DNA of 64,000 nt from Pterobdella sp. o SKG-2022 (taxonomy: Eukaryota > Annelida > Clitellata > Hirudinida > Piscicolidae): NCBI GenBank assembly GCA_964035795.1, contig CAXIVU010000302.1, positions 1 through 64,000 on the forward strand, read 5' to 3'. Position 1 is the stretch's first letter; each line of letters begins with the position of its first letter. Made by a program: the position numbers and the translations under genes. The notes under the pieces are model-generated. The model was not told the DNA's origin, made no database searches, and was given only the letters and a program-made list of their open reading frames with translations. Below, in pieces: positions 45,001 to 57,000 of this stretch.

Positions 45001-48000
45001 TTTCTACAGTAGTAACTGTTGGCGTAGATTTAGACAACATTTCTGTCGTTGTTGTCATAATAACAGTTGTTGTTTGCGTTGATGTTGCAATCGTTGTCGA
45101 AACTGTTGTAGCTGTAGCCAATGAAGTTGTTGTTACAGAAATTTTAGTTGGCGTTGTTGTTTCTACAGTAGTAACTGTTGGCGTAGATTTAGACAACATT
45201 TCTGTCGTTGTTGTCATAATAACAGTTGTTGTTTGCGTTGATGTTGCAATCGTTGTCGAAACTGTTGTAGCTGTAGCCAATGAAGTTGTTGTTACAGTTA
45301 TTGTAGTTGGCGTTGTTGTTTCTACAGTAGTAACTGTTGGCGTAGATTTAGACAACATTTCTGTCGTTGTTGTCATAATAACAGTTGTTGTTTGCGTTGA
45401 TGTTGCAATCGTTGTCGAAACTGTTGTAGCTGTAGCCAATGAAGTTGTTGTTACAGTTATTGTAGTTGGCGTTGTTGTTTCTACAGTAGTAACTGTTGGC
45501 GTAGATGTAGACAAAATTTCTGTCGTTGTTGTCATAATAACAGTTGTTGTTTGCGTTGATGTTGCAATCGTTGTCGAAACTGTTGTAGCTGTAGCCAATG
45601 AAGTTGTTGGTACAGTTATTGTAGTTGGCGTTGTTGTTTCTACAGTAGTAACTGTTGGCGTAGATTTAGACAACATTTCTGTCGTTGTTGTCATAATAAC
45701 AGTTGTTGTTTGCGTTGATGTTGCAATCGTTGTCGAAACTGTTGTAGCTGAGGCCAATGAAGTTGTTGTTACAGTTATTGTAGTTGGCGTTGTTGTTTCT
45801 ACAGTAGTAACTGTTGGCGTAGATTTAGACAACATTTCTGTCGTTGTTGTCATAATAACAGTTGTTGTTTGCGTTGATGTTGCAATCGTTGTCGAAACTG
45901 TTGTTGCTGTAGCCAATGAAGTTGTTGTTACAGAAATTGTAGTTGGCGTTGTTGTTTCTACAGTAGTAACTGTTGGCGTAGATTTAGACAACATTTCTGT
46001 CGTTGTTGTCATAATAACAGTTGTTGTTTGCGTTGATTTTGCAATCGTTTTCGAAACTGTTGTAGCTGTAATCATTGAAGTTGTTGTTACAGAAATTGTA
46101 GTTGGCGTTGTTGTTTCTACAGTAGTAACTGTTGGCGTAGATGTAGACAACATTTCTGTCGTTGTTGTCATAATAACAGTTGTTGTTTGCGTTGATTTTG
46201 CAATCGTTGTCGAAACTGTTGTAGCTGTAGCCAATGAAGTTGTTGTCACAGAAATTGTAGTTGGCGTTGTTGTTTCTACAGTAGTAACTGTTGGCGTAGA
46301 TGTAGACAAAATTTCTGTCGTTGTTGTCATAATAACAGTTGTTGTTTGCGTTGATGTTGCAATCGTTGTCGAAACTGTTGTAGCTGTAGCCAATGAAGTT
46401 GTTGTCACAGTTATTGTAGTTGGCGTTGTTGTTTCTACAGTAGTAACTGTTGGCGTAGATTTAGACAACATTTCTGTCGTTGTTGTCATAATAACAGTTG
46501 TTGTTTGCGTTGATGTTGCAATCGTTGTCGAAACTGTTGTAGCCGTAGCCAATGAAGTTGTTGTTACAGTTATTGTAGTTGGCGTTGTTGTTTCTACAGT
46601 AGTAACTGTCGGCGTAGATTTAGACAACATTTCTGTCGTTGTTGTCTTAATAACAGTTGTTGTTTGCGTTGATGTTGCAATCGTTGTCGAAACTGTTGTA
46701 GCCGTAGCCAATGAAGTTGTTGTTACAGTTATTGTAGTTGGCGTTGTTGTTTCTACAGTAGTAACTGTTGGCGTAGATTTAGACAACATTTCTGTCGTTG
46801 TTGTCATAATAACAGTTGTTGTTTGCGTTGATGTTGCAATCGTTGTCGAAACTGTTGTAGCTGTAGCCAATGAAGTTGTTGTTACAGTTATTGTAGTTGG
46901 CGTTGTTGTTTCTACAGTAGTAACTGTTGGCGTAGATGTAGACAACATTTCTGTCGTTGTTGTCATAATAACAGTTGTTGTTTGCGTTGATTTTGCAATC
47001 GTTTTCGAAACTGTTGTAGCTGTAATCATTGAAGTTGTTGTTACAGAAATTAAAGTTGGCGTTGTTGTTTCTACAGTAGTAACTGTTGGCGTAGATGTAG
47101 ACAACATTTCTGTCGTTGTTGTCATAATAACAGTTGTTGTTTGCGTTGATTTTGCAATCGTTGTCGAAACTGTTGTAGCTGTAGCCAATGAAGTTGTTGT
47201 CACAGAAATTGTAGTTGGCGTTGTTGTTTCTACAGTAGTAACTTTTGGCGTAGATGTTGACATCATTTCTGTCGTTGTTGTCATAATAACAGTTGTTGTT
47301 TGCGTTGATTTTGCAATCGTTGTCGAAACTGTTGTAGCTGTAGCCAATGAAGTTGTTGTCACAGAAATTGTAGTTGGCGTTGTTGTTTCTACAGTAGTAA
47401 CTGTTGGCGTTGATGTAGACAACATTTCTGTCGTTGTTGTCATAATAACAGTTGTTGTTTGCGTTGATTTTGCAATCGTTTTCGAAACTGTTGTAGCTGT
47501 AATCATTGAAGTTGTTGTTACAGAAATTGTAGTTGGCGTTGTTGTTTCTACAGTAGTAACTGTTGGCGTAGATGTAGACAACATTTCTGTCGTTGTTGTC
47601 ATAATAACAGTTGTTGTTTGCGTTGATTTTGCAATCGTTGTCGAAACTGTTGTAGCTGTAGCCAATGAAGTTGTTGTCACAGAAATTGTAGTTGGCGTTG
47701 TTGTTTCTACAGTAGTAACTGTTGGCGTAGATGTAGACAACATTTCTGTCGTTGTTGTCATAATAACAGTTGTTGTTTGCGTTGATGTTGCAATCGTTGT
47801 CGGAACTGTTGTAGCTGTAGCCAATGAAGTTGTTCTTACAGTTATTGTAGTTGGCGTTGTTGTTTCTACAGTAGTAACTTTTGGCGTAGATGTTGACATC
47901 ATTTCTGTCGTTGTTGTCATAATAACAGTTGTTGTTTGCGTTGATTTTGCAATCGTTGTCGAAACTGTTGTAGCTGTAGCCAATAAAGTTGTTGTCACAG

Positions 48001-51000
48001 TTATTGTAGTTGGCGTTGTTGTTTCTACAGTAGTAACTGTTGGCGTAGATGTAGACAACATTTCTGTCGTTGTTGTCATAATAACAGTTGTTGTTTGCGT
48101 TGATGTTGCAATCGTTGTCGAAACTGTTGTAGCTGTAGCCAATGAAGTTGTTCTTACAGTTATTGTAGTTGGCGTTGTTGTTTCTACAGTAGTAACTTTT
48201 GGCGTAGATGTTGACATCATTTCTGTCGTTGTTGTCATAATAACAGTTGTTGTTTGCGTTGATTTTGCAATCGTTGTCGAAACTGTTGTAGCTGTAGCCA
48301 ATGAAGTTGTTGTCACAGAAATTGTAGTTGGCGTTGTTGTTTCTACAGTAGTAACTGTTGGCGTAGATGTAGACAACATTTTTGTCGTTGTTGTCATAAT
48401 AACAGTTGTTGTTTGCGTTGATGTTGCAATCGTTGTCGAAACTGTTGTAGCTGTAGCCAATGAAGTTGTTGTTACAATTATTGTAGTTGGCGTTGTTGTT
48501 TCTACAGTAGTAACTGTTGGCGTAGATTTAGACAACATTTCTGTCGTTGTTGTCATAATAACAGTTGTTGTTTGCGTTGATGTTGCAATCGTTGTCGAAA
48601 CTGTTGTAGCCGTAGCCAATGAAGTTGTTGTTACAGTTATTGTAGTTGGCGTTGTTGTTTCTACAGTAGTAACTGTTGGCGTAGATGTAGACAACATTTC
48701 TGTCGTTGTTGTCATAATAACAGTTGTTGTTTGCGTTGATTTTGCAATCGTTGTCGAAACTGTTGTAGCTGTAGCCAATGAAATTGTTGTTACAGTTATT
48801 GTAGTTGGCGTTGTTTTTTCTACAGTAGTAACTTTTGGCGTAGATGTTGACATCATTTCTGTCGTTGTTGTCATAATAACAGTTGTTGTTTGCGTTGATT
48901 TTGCAATCGTTGTCGAAACTGTTGTAGCTGTAGCCAATGAAGTTGTTGTCACAGTTATTGTAGTTGGCGTTGTTGTTTCTACAGTAGTAACTGTTGGCGT
49001 AGATGTAGACAACATTTCTGTCGTTGTTGTCATAATAACAGTTGTTGTTTGCGTTGATTTTGCAATCGTTGTCGAAACTGTTGTAGCTGTAGCCAATGAA
49101 GTTGTTGTCACAGAAATTGTAGTTGGCGTTGTTGTTTCAACAGTAGTAACTGTTGGCGTAGATGTAGACAACAATTCTGTCGTTGTTGTCATAATAACAG
49201 TTGTTGTATGCGTTGATTTTGCAATCGTTGTCGGAACTGTTGTAGCTGTAGCCAATGAAGTTGTTGTTACAGTTATTGTAGTTGGCGTTGTTGTTTCTAC
49301 AGTAGTAACTGTTGGCGTAGATTTAGACAACATTTCTGTCGTTGTTGTCATAATAACAGTTGTTGTTTGCGTTGATGTTGCAATCGTTGTCGAAACTGTT
49401 GTAGCTGTAGCCAATGAAGTTGTTGTTACAGTTATTGTAGTTGGCGTTGTTGTTTCTACAGTAGTAACTGTTGGCGTAGATTTAGACAACATTTCTGTCG
49501 TTGTTGTCATAATGACAGTTGTTGTTTGCGTTGATGTTGCAATCGTTGTCGAAACTGTTGTAGCTGTAGCCAATGAAGTTGTTGTTAAGGTTATTGTAGT
49601 TGGCGTTGTTGTTTCTACAGTAGTAACTGTTGGCGTAGATTTAGACAACATTTCTGTCGTTGTTGTCATAATAACAGTTGTTGTTTGCGTTGATGTTGCA
49701 ATCGTTGTCGAAACTGTTGTAGCTGTAGCCAATGAAGTTGTTGTTACAGTTATTGTAGTTGGCGTTGTTGTTTCTACAGTAGTAACTGTTGGCGTAGATG
49801 TAGACAACATTTCTGTCGTTGTTGTCATAATAACAGTTGTTGTTTGCGTTGATGTTGCAATCGTTGTCGAAACTGTTGTAGCTGTAGCCAATGAAGTTGT
49901 TGTTACAGTTATTGTAGTTGGCGTTGTTGTTTCTACAGTAGTAACTGTTGGCGTAGATGTAGACAACATTTCTGTCGTTGTTGTCATAATAACAGTTGTT
50001 GTTTGCGTTGATTTTGCAATCGTTGTCGAAACTGTTGTAGCTGTAGCCATTGAAGTTGTTGTTACAGAAATTGTAGTTGGCGTTGTTGTTTCTACAGTAG
50101 TAACTGTTGGCGTAGATGTAGACAACATTTCTGTCGTTGTTGTCATAATAACAGTTGTTGTTTGCGTTGATTTTGCAATCGTTGTCGAAACTGTTGTAGC
50201 TGTAGCCAATGAAGTTGTTGTCACAGAAATTGTAGTTGGCGTTGTTGTTTCTACAGTAGTAACTGTTGGCGTAGATGTAGACAAAATTTCTGTCGTTGTT
50301 GTCATAATAACAGTTGTTGTTTGCGTTGATGTTGCAATCGTTGTCGGAACTGTTGTAGCTGTAGCCAATGAAGTTGTTCTTACAGTTATTGTAGTTGGCG
50401 TTGTTGTTTCTACAGTAGTAACTTTTGGCGTAGATGTTGACATCATTTCTGTCGTTGTTGTCATAATAACAGTTGTTGTTTGCGTTGATGTTGCAATCGT
50501 TGTCGAAACTGTTGTAGCTGTAGCCAATGAAGTTGTTGTTACAGTTATTGTAGTTGGCGTTGTTGTTTCTACAGTAGTAACTGTTGGCGTAGATTTAGAC
50601 AACATTTCTGTCGTTGTTGTCATAATGACAGTTGTTGTTTGCGTTGATGTTGCAATCGTTGTCGAAACTGTTGTAGCTGTAGCCAATGAAGTTGTTGTCA
50701 CAGAAATTGTAGTTGGCGTTGTTGTTTCTACAGTAGTAACTGTTGGCGTAGATGTAGACAACATTTCTGTCGTTGTTGTCATAATAACAGTTGTTGTTTG
50801 CGTTGATGTTGCAATCGTTGTCGGAACTGTTGTAGCTGTAGCCAATGAAGTTGTTGTTACAGTTATTGTAGTTGGCGTTGTTGTTTCTACAGTAGTAACT
50901 GTTGGCGTAGATGTAGACAAAATTTCTGTCGTTGTTGTCATAATAACAGTTGTTGTTTGCGTTGATGTTGCAATCGTTGTCGAAACTGTTGTAGCTGTAG

Positions 51001-54000
51001 CCAATGAAGTTGTTGGTACAGTTATTGTAGTTGGCGTTGTTGTTTCTACAGTAGTAACTGTTGGCGTAGATTTAGACAACATTTCTGTCGTTGTTGTCAT
51101 AATAACAGTTGTTGTTTGCGTTGATGTTGCAATCGTTGTCGGAACTGTTGTAGCTGTAGCCAATGAAGTTGTTGTTAAGGTTATTGTAGTTGGCGTTGTT
51201 GTTTCTACAGTAGTAACTTTTGGCGTAGATGTTGACATCATTTCTGTCGTTGTTGTCATAATAACAGTTGTTGTTTGCGTTGATTTTGCAATCGTTGTCG
51301 AAACTGTTGTAGCTGTAGCCAATGAAGTTGTTGTCACAGTTATTGTAGTTGGCGTTGTTGTTTCTACAGTAGTAACTGTTGGCGTAGATGTAGACAACAT
51401 TTCTGTCGTTGTTGTCATAATAACAGTTGTTGTTTGCGTTGATGTTGCAATCGTTGTCGAAACTGTTGTAGCTGTAGCCAATGAAGTTGTTGTTACAATT
51501 ATTGTAGTTGGCGTTGTTGTTTCTACAGTAGTAACTGTTGGCGTAGATTTAGACAACATTTCTGTCGTTGTTGTCATAATAACAGTTGTTGTTTGCGTTG
51601 ATTTTGCAATCGTTGTCGAAACTGTTGTAGCTGTAGCCAATGAAGTTGTTGTCACAGAAATTGTAGTTGGCGTTGTTGTTTCAACAGTAGTAACTGTTGG
51701 CGTAGATGTAGACAACAATTCTGTCGTTGTTGTCATAATAACAGTTGTTGTATGCGTTGATTTTGCAATCGTTGTCGGAACTGTTGTAGCTGTAGCCAAT
51801 GAAGTTGTTGTTACAGTTATTGTAGTTGGCGTTGTTGTTTCTACAGTAGTAACTGTTGGCGTAGATTTAGACAACATTTCTGTCGTTGTTGTCATAATAA
51901 CAGTTGTTGTTTGCGTTGATGTTGCAATCGTTGTCGAAACTGTTGTAGCTGTAGCCAATGAAGTTGTTGTTACAGTTATTGTAGTTGGCGTTGTTGTTTC
52001 TACAGTAGTAACTGTTGGCGTAGATTTAGACAACATTTCTGTCGTTGTTGTCATAATGACAGTTGTTGTTTGCGTTGATGTTGCAATCGTTGTCGAAACT
52101 GTTGTAGCTGTTGCCAATGAAGTTGTTGTTACAGTTATTGTAGTTGGCGTTGTTGTTTCTACAGTAGTAACTGTTGGCGTAGATTTAGACAACATTTCTG
52201 TCGTTGTTGTCATAATAACAGTTGTTGTTTGCGTTGATGTTGCAATCGTTGTCGAAACTGTTGTAGCTGTAGCCAATGAAGTTGTTGTCACAGAAATTGT
52301 AGTTGGCGTTGTTGTTTCAACAGTAGTAACTGTTGGCGTAGATGTAGACAACAATTCTGTCGTTGTTGTCATAATAACAGTTGTTGTATGCGTTGATTTT
52401 GCAATCGTTGTCGGAACTGTTGTAGCTGTAGCCAATGAAGTTGTTGTTACAGTTATTGTAGTTGGCGTTGTTGTTTCTACAGTAGTAACTGTTGGCGTAG
52501 ATTTAGACAACATTTCTGTCGTTGTTGTCATAATAACAGTTGTTGTTTGCGTTGATGTTGCAATCGTTGTCGAAACTGTTGTAGCTGTAGCCAATGAAGT
52601 TGTTGTTACAGTTATTGTAGTTGGCGTTGTTGTTTCTACAGTAGTAACTGTTGGCGTAGATTTAGACAACATTTCTGTCGTTGTTGTCATAATGACAGTT
52701 GTTGTTTGCGTTGATGTTGCAATCGTTGTCGAAACTGTTGTAGCTGTAGCCAATGAAGTTGTTGTTACAGTTATTGTAGTTGGCGTTGTTGTTTCTACAG
52801 TAGTAACTGTTGGCGTAGATGTAGACAACATTTCTGTCGTTGTTGTCATAATAACAGTTGTTGTTTGCGTTGATGTTGCAATCGTTGTCGAAACTGTTGT
52901 AGCTGTAGCCAATGAAGTTGTTGTTACAGTTATTGTAGTTGGCGTTGTTGTTTCTACAGTAGTAACTGTTGGCGTAGATTTAGACAACATTTCTGTCGTT
53001 GTTGTCATAATAACAGTTGTTGTTTGCGTTGATGTTGCAATCGTTGTCGAAACTGTTGTTGCTGTAGCCAATGAAGTTGTTGTTACAGAAATTGTAGTTG
53101 GCGTTGTTGTTTCTACAGTAGTAACTGTTGGCGTAGATTTAGACAACATTTCTGTCGTTGTTGTCATAATAACAGTTGTTGTTTGCGTTGAGGTTGCAAT
53201 CGTTGTCGAAACTGTTGTAGCTGTAGCCAATGAAGTTGTTGTCACAGAAATTGTAGTTGGCGTTGTTGTTTCTACAGTAGTAACTGTTGGCGTAGTTTTA
53301 GACAACATTTCTGTCGTTGTTGTCATAATAACAGTTGTTGTTTGCGTTGATGTTGCAATCGTTGTCGAAACTGTTGTAGCTGTAGCCAATGAAGTTGTTC
53401 TTACAGTTATTGTAGTTGGCGTTGTTGTTTCTACAGTAGTAACTGTTGGCGTAGATTTAGACAACATTTCTGTCGTTGTTGTCATAATAACAGTTGTTGT
53501 TTGCGTTGATGTTGCAATCGTTGTCGAAACTGTTGTTGCTGTAGCCAATGAAGTTGTTGTTACAGAAATTGTAGTTGGCGTTGTTGTTTCTACAGTAGTA
53601 ACTGTTGGCGTAGATTTAGACAACATTTCTGTCGTTGTTGTCATAATAACAGTTGTTGTTTGCGTTGATGTTGCAATCGTTGTCGAAACTGTTGTAGCTG
53701 TAGCCAATGAAGTTGTTGTTACAGTTATTGTAGTTGGCGTTGTTGTTTCTACAGTAGTAACTGTTGGCGTAGATTTAGACAAAATTTCTGTCGTTGTTGT
53801 CATAATAACAGTTGTTGTTTGCGTTGATGTTGCAATCGTTGTCGAAACTGTTGTTGCTGTAGCCAATGAAGTTGTTGTTACAGAAATTGTAGTTGGCGTT
53901 GTTGTTTCTACAGTAGTAACTGTTGGCGTAGATTTAGACAACATTTCTGTCGTTGTTGTCATAATAACAGTTGTTGTTTGCGTTGATGTTGCAATCGTTG

Positions 54001-57000
54001 TCGAAACTGTTGTAGCTGTAGCCAATGAAGTTGTTGTTACAGTTATTGTAGTTGGCGTTGTTGTTTCTACAGTAGTAACTGTTGGCGTAGATTTAGACAA
54101 CATTTCTGTCGTTGTTGTCATAATAACAGTTGTTGTTTGCGTTGATGTTGCAATCGTTGTCGAAACTGTTGTAGCTGTAGCCAATGAAGTTGTTGTTACA
54201 GTTATTGTAGTTGGCGTTGTTGTTTCTACAGTAGTAACTGTTGGCGTAGATTTAGACAACATTTCTGTCGTTGTTGTCATAATAACAGTTGTTGTTTGCG
54301 TTGATGTTGCAATCGTTGTCGAAACTGTTGTAGCTGTAGCCAATGAAGTTGTTGTTACAGTTATTGTAGTTGGCGTTGTTGTTTCTACAGTAGTAACTGT
54401 TGGCGTAGATTTAGACAACATTTCTGTCGTTGTTGTCATAATAACAATTGTTGTTTGCGTTGATGTTGCAATCGTTGTCGAAACTGTTGTAGCTGTAGCC
54501 AATGAAGTTGTTGTTACAGTTATTGTAGTTGGCGTTGTTGTTTCTACAGTAGTAACTGTTGGCGTAGATTTAGATAACATTTCTGTCGTTGTTGTCATAA
54601 TAACAGTTGTTGTTTGCGTTGATGTTGCAATCGTTGTCGAAACTGTTGTAGCTGTAGCCAATGAAGTTGTTGTTACAGTTATTGTAGTTGGCGTTGTTGT
54701 TTCTACAGTAGTAACTGTTGGCGTAGATTTAGACAACATTTCTGTCGTTGTTGTCCTAATAACAGTTGTTGTTTGCGTTGATGTTGCAATCGTTGTCGAA
54801 ACTGTTGTAGCTGTAGCCAATGAAGTTGTTGTTACAGTTATTGTAGTTGGCGTTGTTGTTTCTACAGTAGTAACTGTTGGCGTAGATTTAGACAACATTT
54901 CTGTCGTTGTTGTCATAATAACAGTTGTTGTTTGCGTTGATGTTGCAATCGTTGTCGAAACTGTTGTAGCTGTAGCCAATGAAGTTGTTGTTACAGTTAT
55001 TGTAGTTGGCGTTGTTGTTTCTACAGTAGTAACTGTTGGCGTAGATTTAGACAACATTTCTGTCGTTGTTGTCATAATAACAGTTGTTGTTTGCGTTGAT
55101 GTTGCAATCGTTGTCGAAACTGTTGTAGCTGTAGCCAATGAAGTTGTTGTTACAGTTATTGTAGTTGGCGTTGTTGTTTCTACAGTAGTAACTGTTGGCG
55201 TAGATTTAGACAACATTTCTGTCGTTGTTGTCATAATAACAGTTGTTGTTTGCGTTGAAGTTGCAATCGTTGTCGAAACTGTTGTAGCTGTAGCCAATGA
55301 AGTTGTTGTTACAGTTATTGTAGTTGGCGTTGTTGTTTCTACAGTAGTAACTGTTGGCGTAGATGTAGACAACATTTTTGTCGTTGTTGTCATAATAACA
55401 GTTGTTGTTTGCGTTGATGTTGCAATCGTTGTCGAAACTGTTGTAGCTGTAGCCAATGAAGTTGTTGTTACAGTTATTGTAGTTGGCGTTATTGTTTCTA
55501 CAGTAGTAACTGTTGGCGTAGATGTAGACAACATTTCTGTCTTTGTTGTCATAATAACAGTTGTTGTTTGCGTTGATGTTGCAATCGTTGTCGAAACTGT
55601 TGTAGCTGTAGCCAATGAAATTGTTGTTACAGAAATTGTAGTTGGCGTTGTTGTTTCTACAGTAGTAACCGTTGGCGTAGATGTAGACAACATTTCTGTC
55701 GTTGTTGTCATAATAACAGTTGTTGTTTGCGTTGATGTTGCAATCGTTGTCGAAACTGTTGTAGCTGTAGCCAATGAAGTTGTTGTTACAGTTATTGTAG
55801 TTGGCGTTGTTGTTTCTACAGTAGTAACTGTTGGCGTAGATTTAGACAACATTTCTGTCGTTGTTGTCATAATAACCGTTGTTGTTTGCGTTGATGTTGC
55901 AATCGTTGTCGAAACTGTTGTAGCTGTAGCCAATGAAGTTGTTGTCACAGTTATTGTAGTTGGCGTTGTTGTTTCTACAGTAATAACTGTTGGCGTAGAT
56001 GTAGACAACATTTCAGTCGTTGTTGTCATAATAACAGTTGTTGTATGCGTTGATTTTGCAATCGTTGTCGAAACTGTTGTAGCTGTAGCCAATGAAGTTG
56101 TTGTCACAGTTATTGTAGTTGGCGTTGTTGTTTCTACAGTAGTAACTGTTGGCGTAGATGTAGACAACATTTCTGTCGTTGTTGTCATAATAACAGTTGT
56201 TGTTTGCGTTGATTTTGCAATCGTTGTCGAAACTGTTGTAGCTGTAGCCATTGAAGTTGTTGTTACAGAAATTGTAGTTGGCGTTGTTGTTTCTACAGTA
56301 GTAACTGTTGGCGTAGATGTAGACAACATTTCTGTCGTTTTTGTCATGATAACAGTTGTTGTTTGCGTTGATTTTGCAATCGTTGTCGAAACTGTTGTAG
56401 CTGTAGCCATTGAAGTTGTTGTTACAGAAATTGTAGTTGGCGTTGTTGTTTCTACAGTAATAACTGTTGGCGTAGATGTAGACAACATTTCTGTCGTTGT
56501 TGTCATAATAACAGTTGTTGTTTGCGTTGATTTTGCAATCGTTGTCGAAACTGTTGTAGCTGTAGCCATTGAAGTTGTTGTTACAGAAATTGTAGTTGGC
56601 GTTGTTGTTTCTACAGTAGTAACTGTTGGCGTAGATGTAGACAACATTTCTGTCGTTGTTGTCATAATAACAGTTGTTGTTTGCGTTGATGTTGCAATCG
56701 TTGTCGAAACTGTTGTAGCTGTAGCCAATGAAGTTGTTGTCACAGAAATTGTAGTTGGCGTTGTTGTTTCTACAGTAATAACTGTTGGCCTAGATGTAGA
56801 CAACATTTCTGTCGTTGTTGTCATAATAACAGTTGTTGTTTGCGTTGATTTTGCAATCGTTGTCGAAACTGATGTAGCTGTAGCCAATGAAGTTGTTGTC
56901 ACAGTTATTGTAGTTGGCGTTGTTGTTTCTACAGTAGTAACTGTTGGCGTAGATGTAGACAACATTTCTGTCGTTGTTGTCATAATAACAGTTGTTGTTT

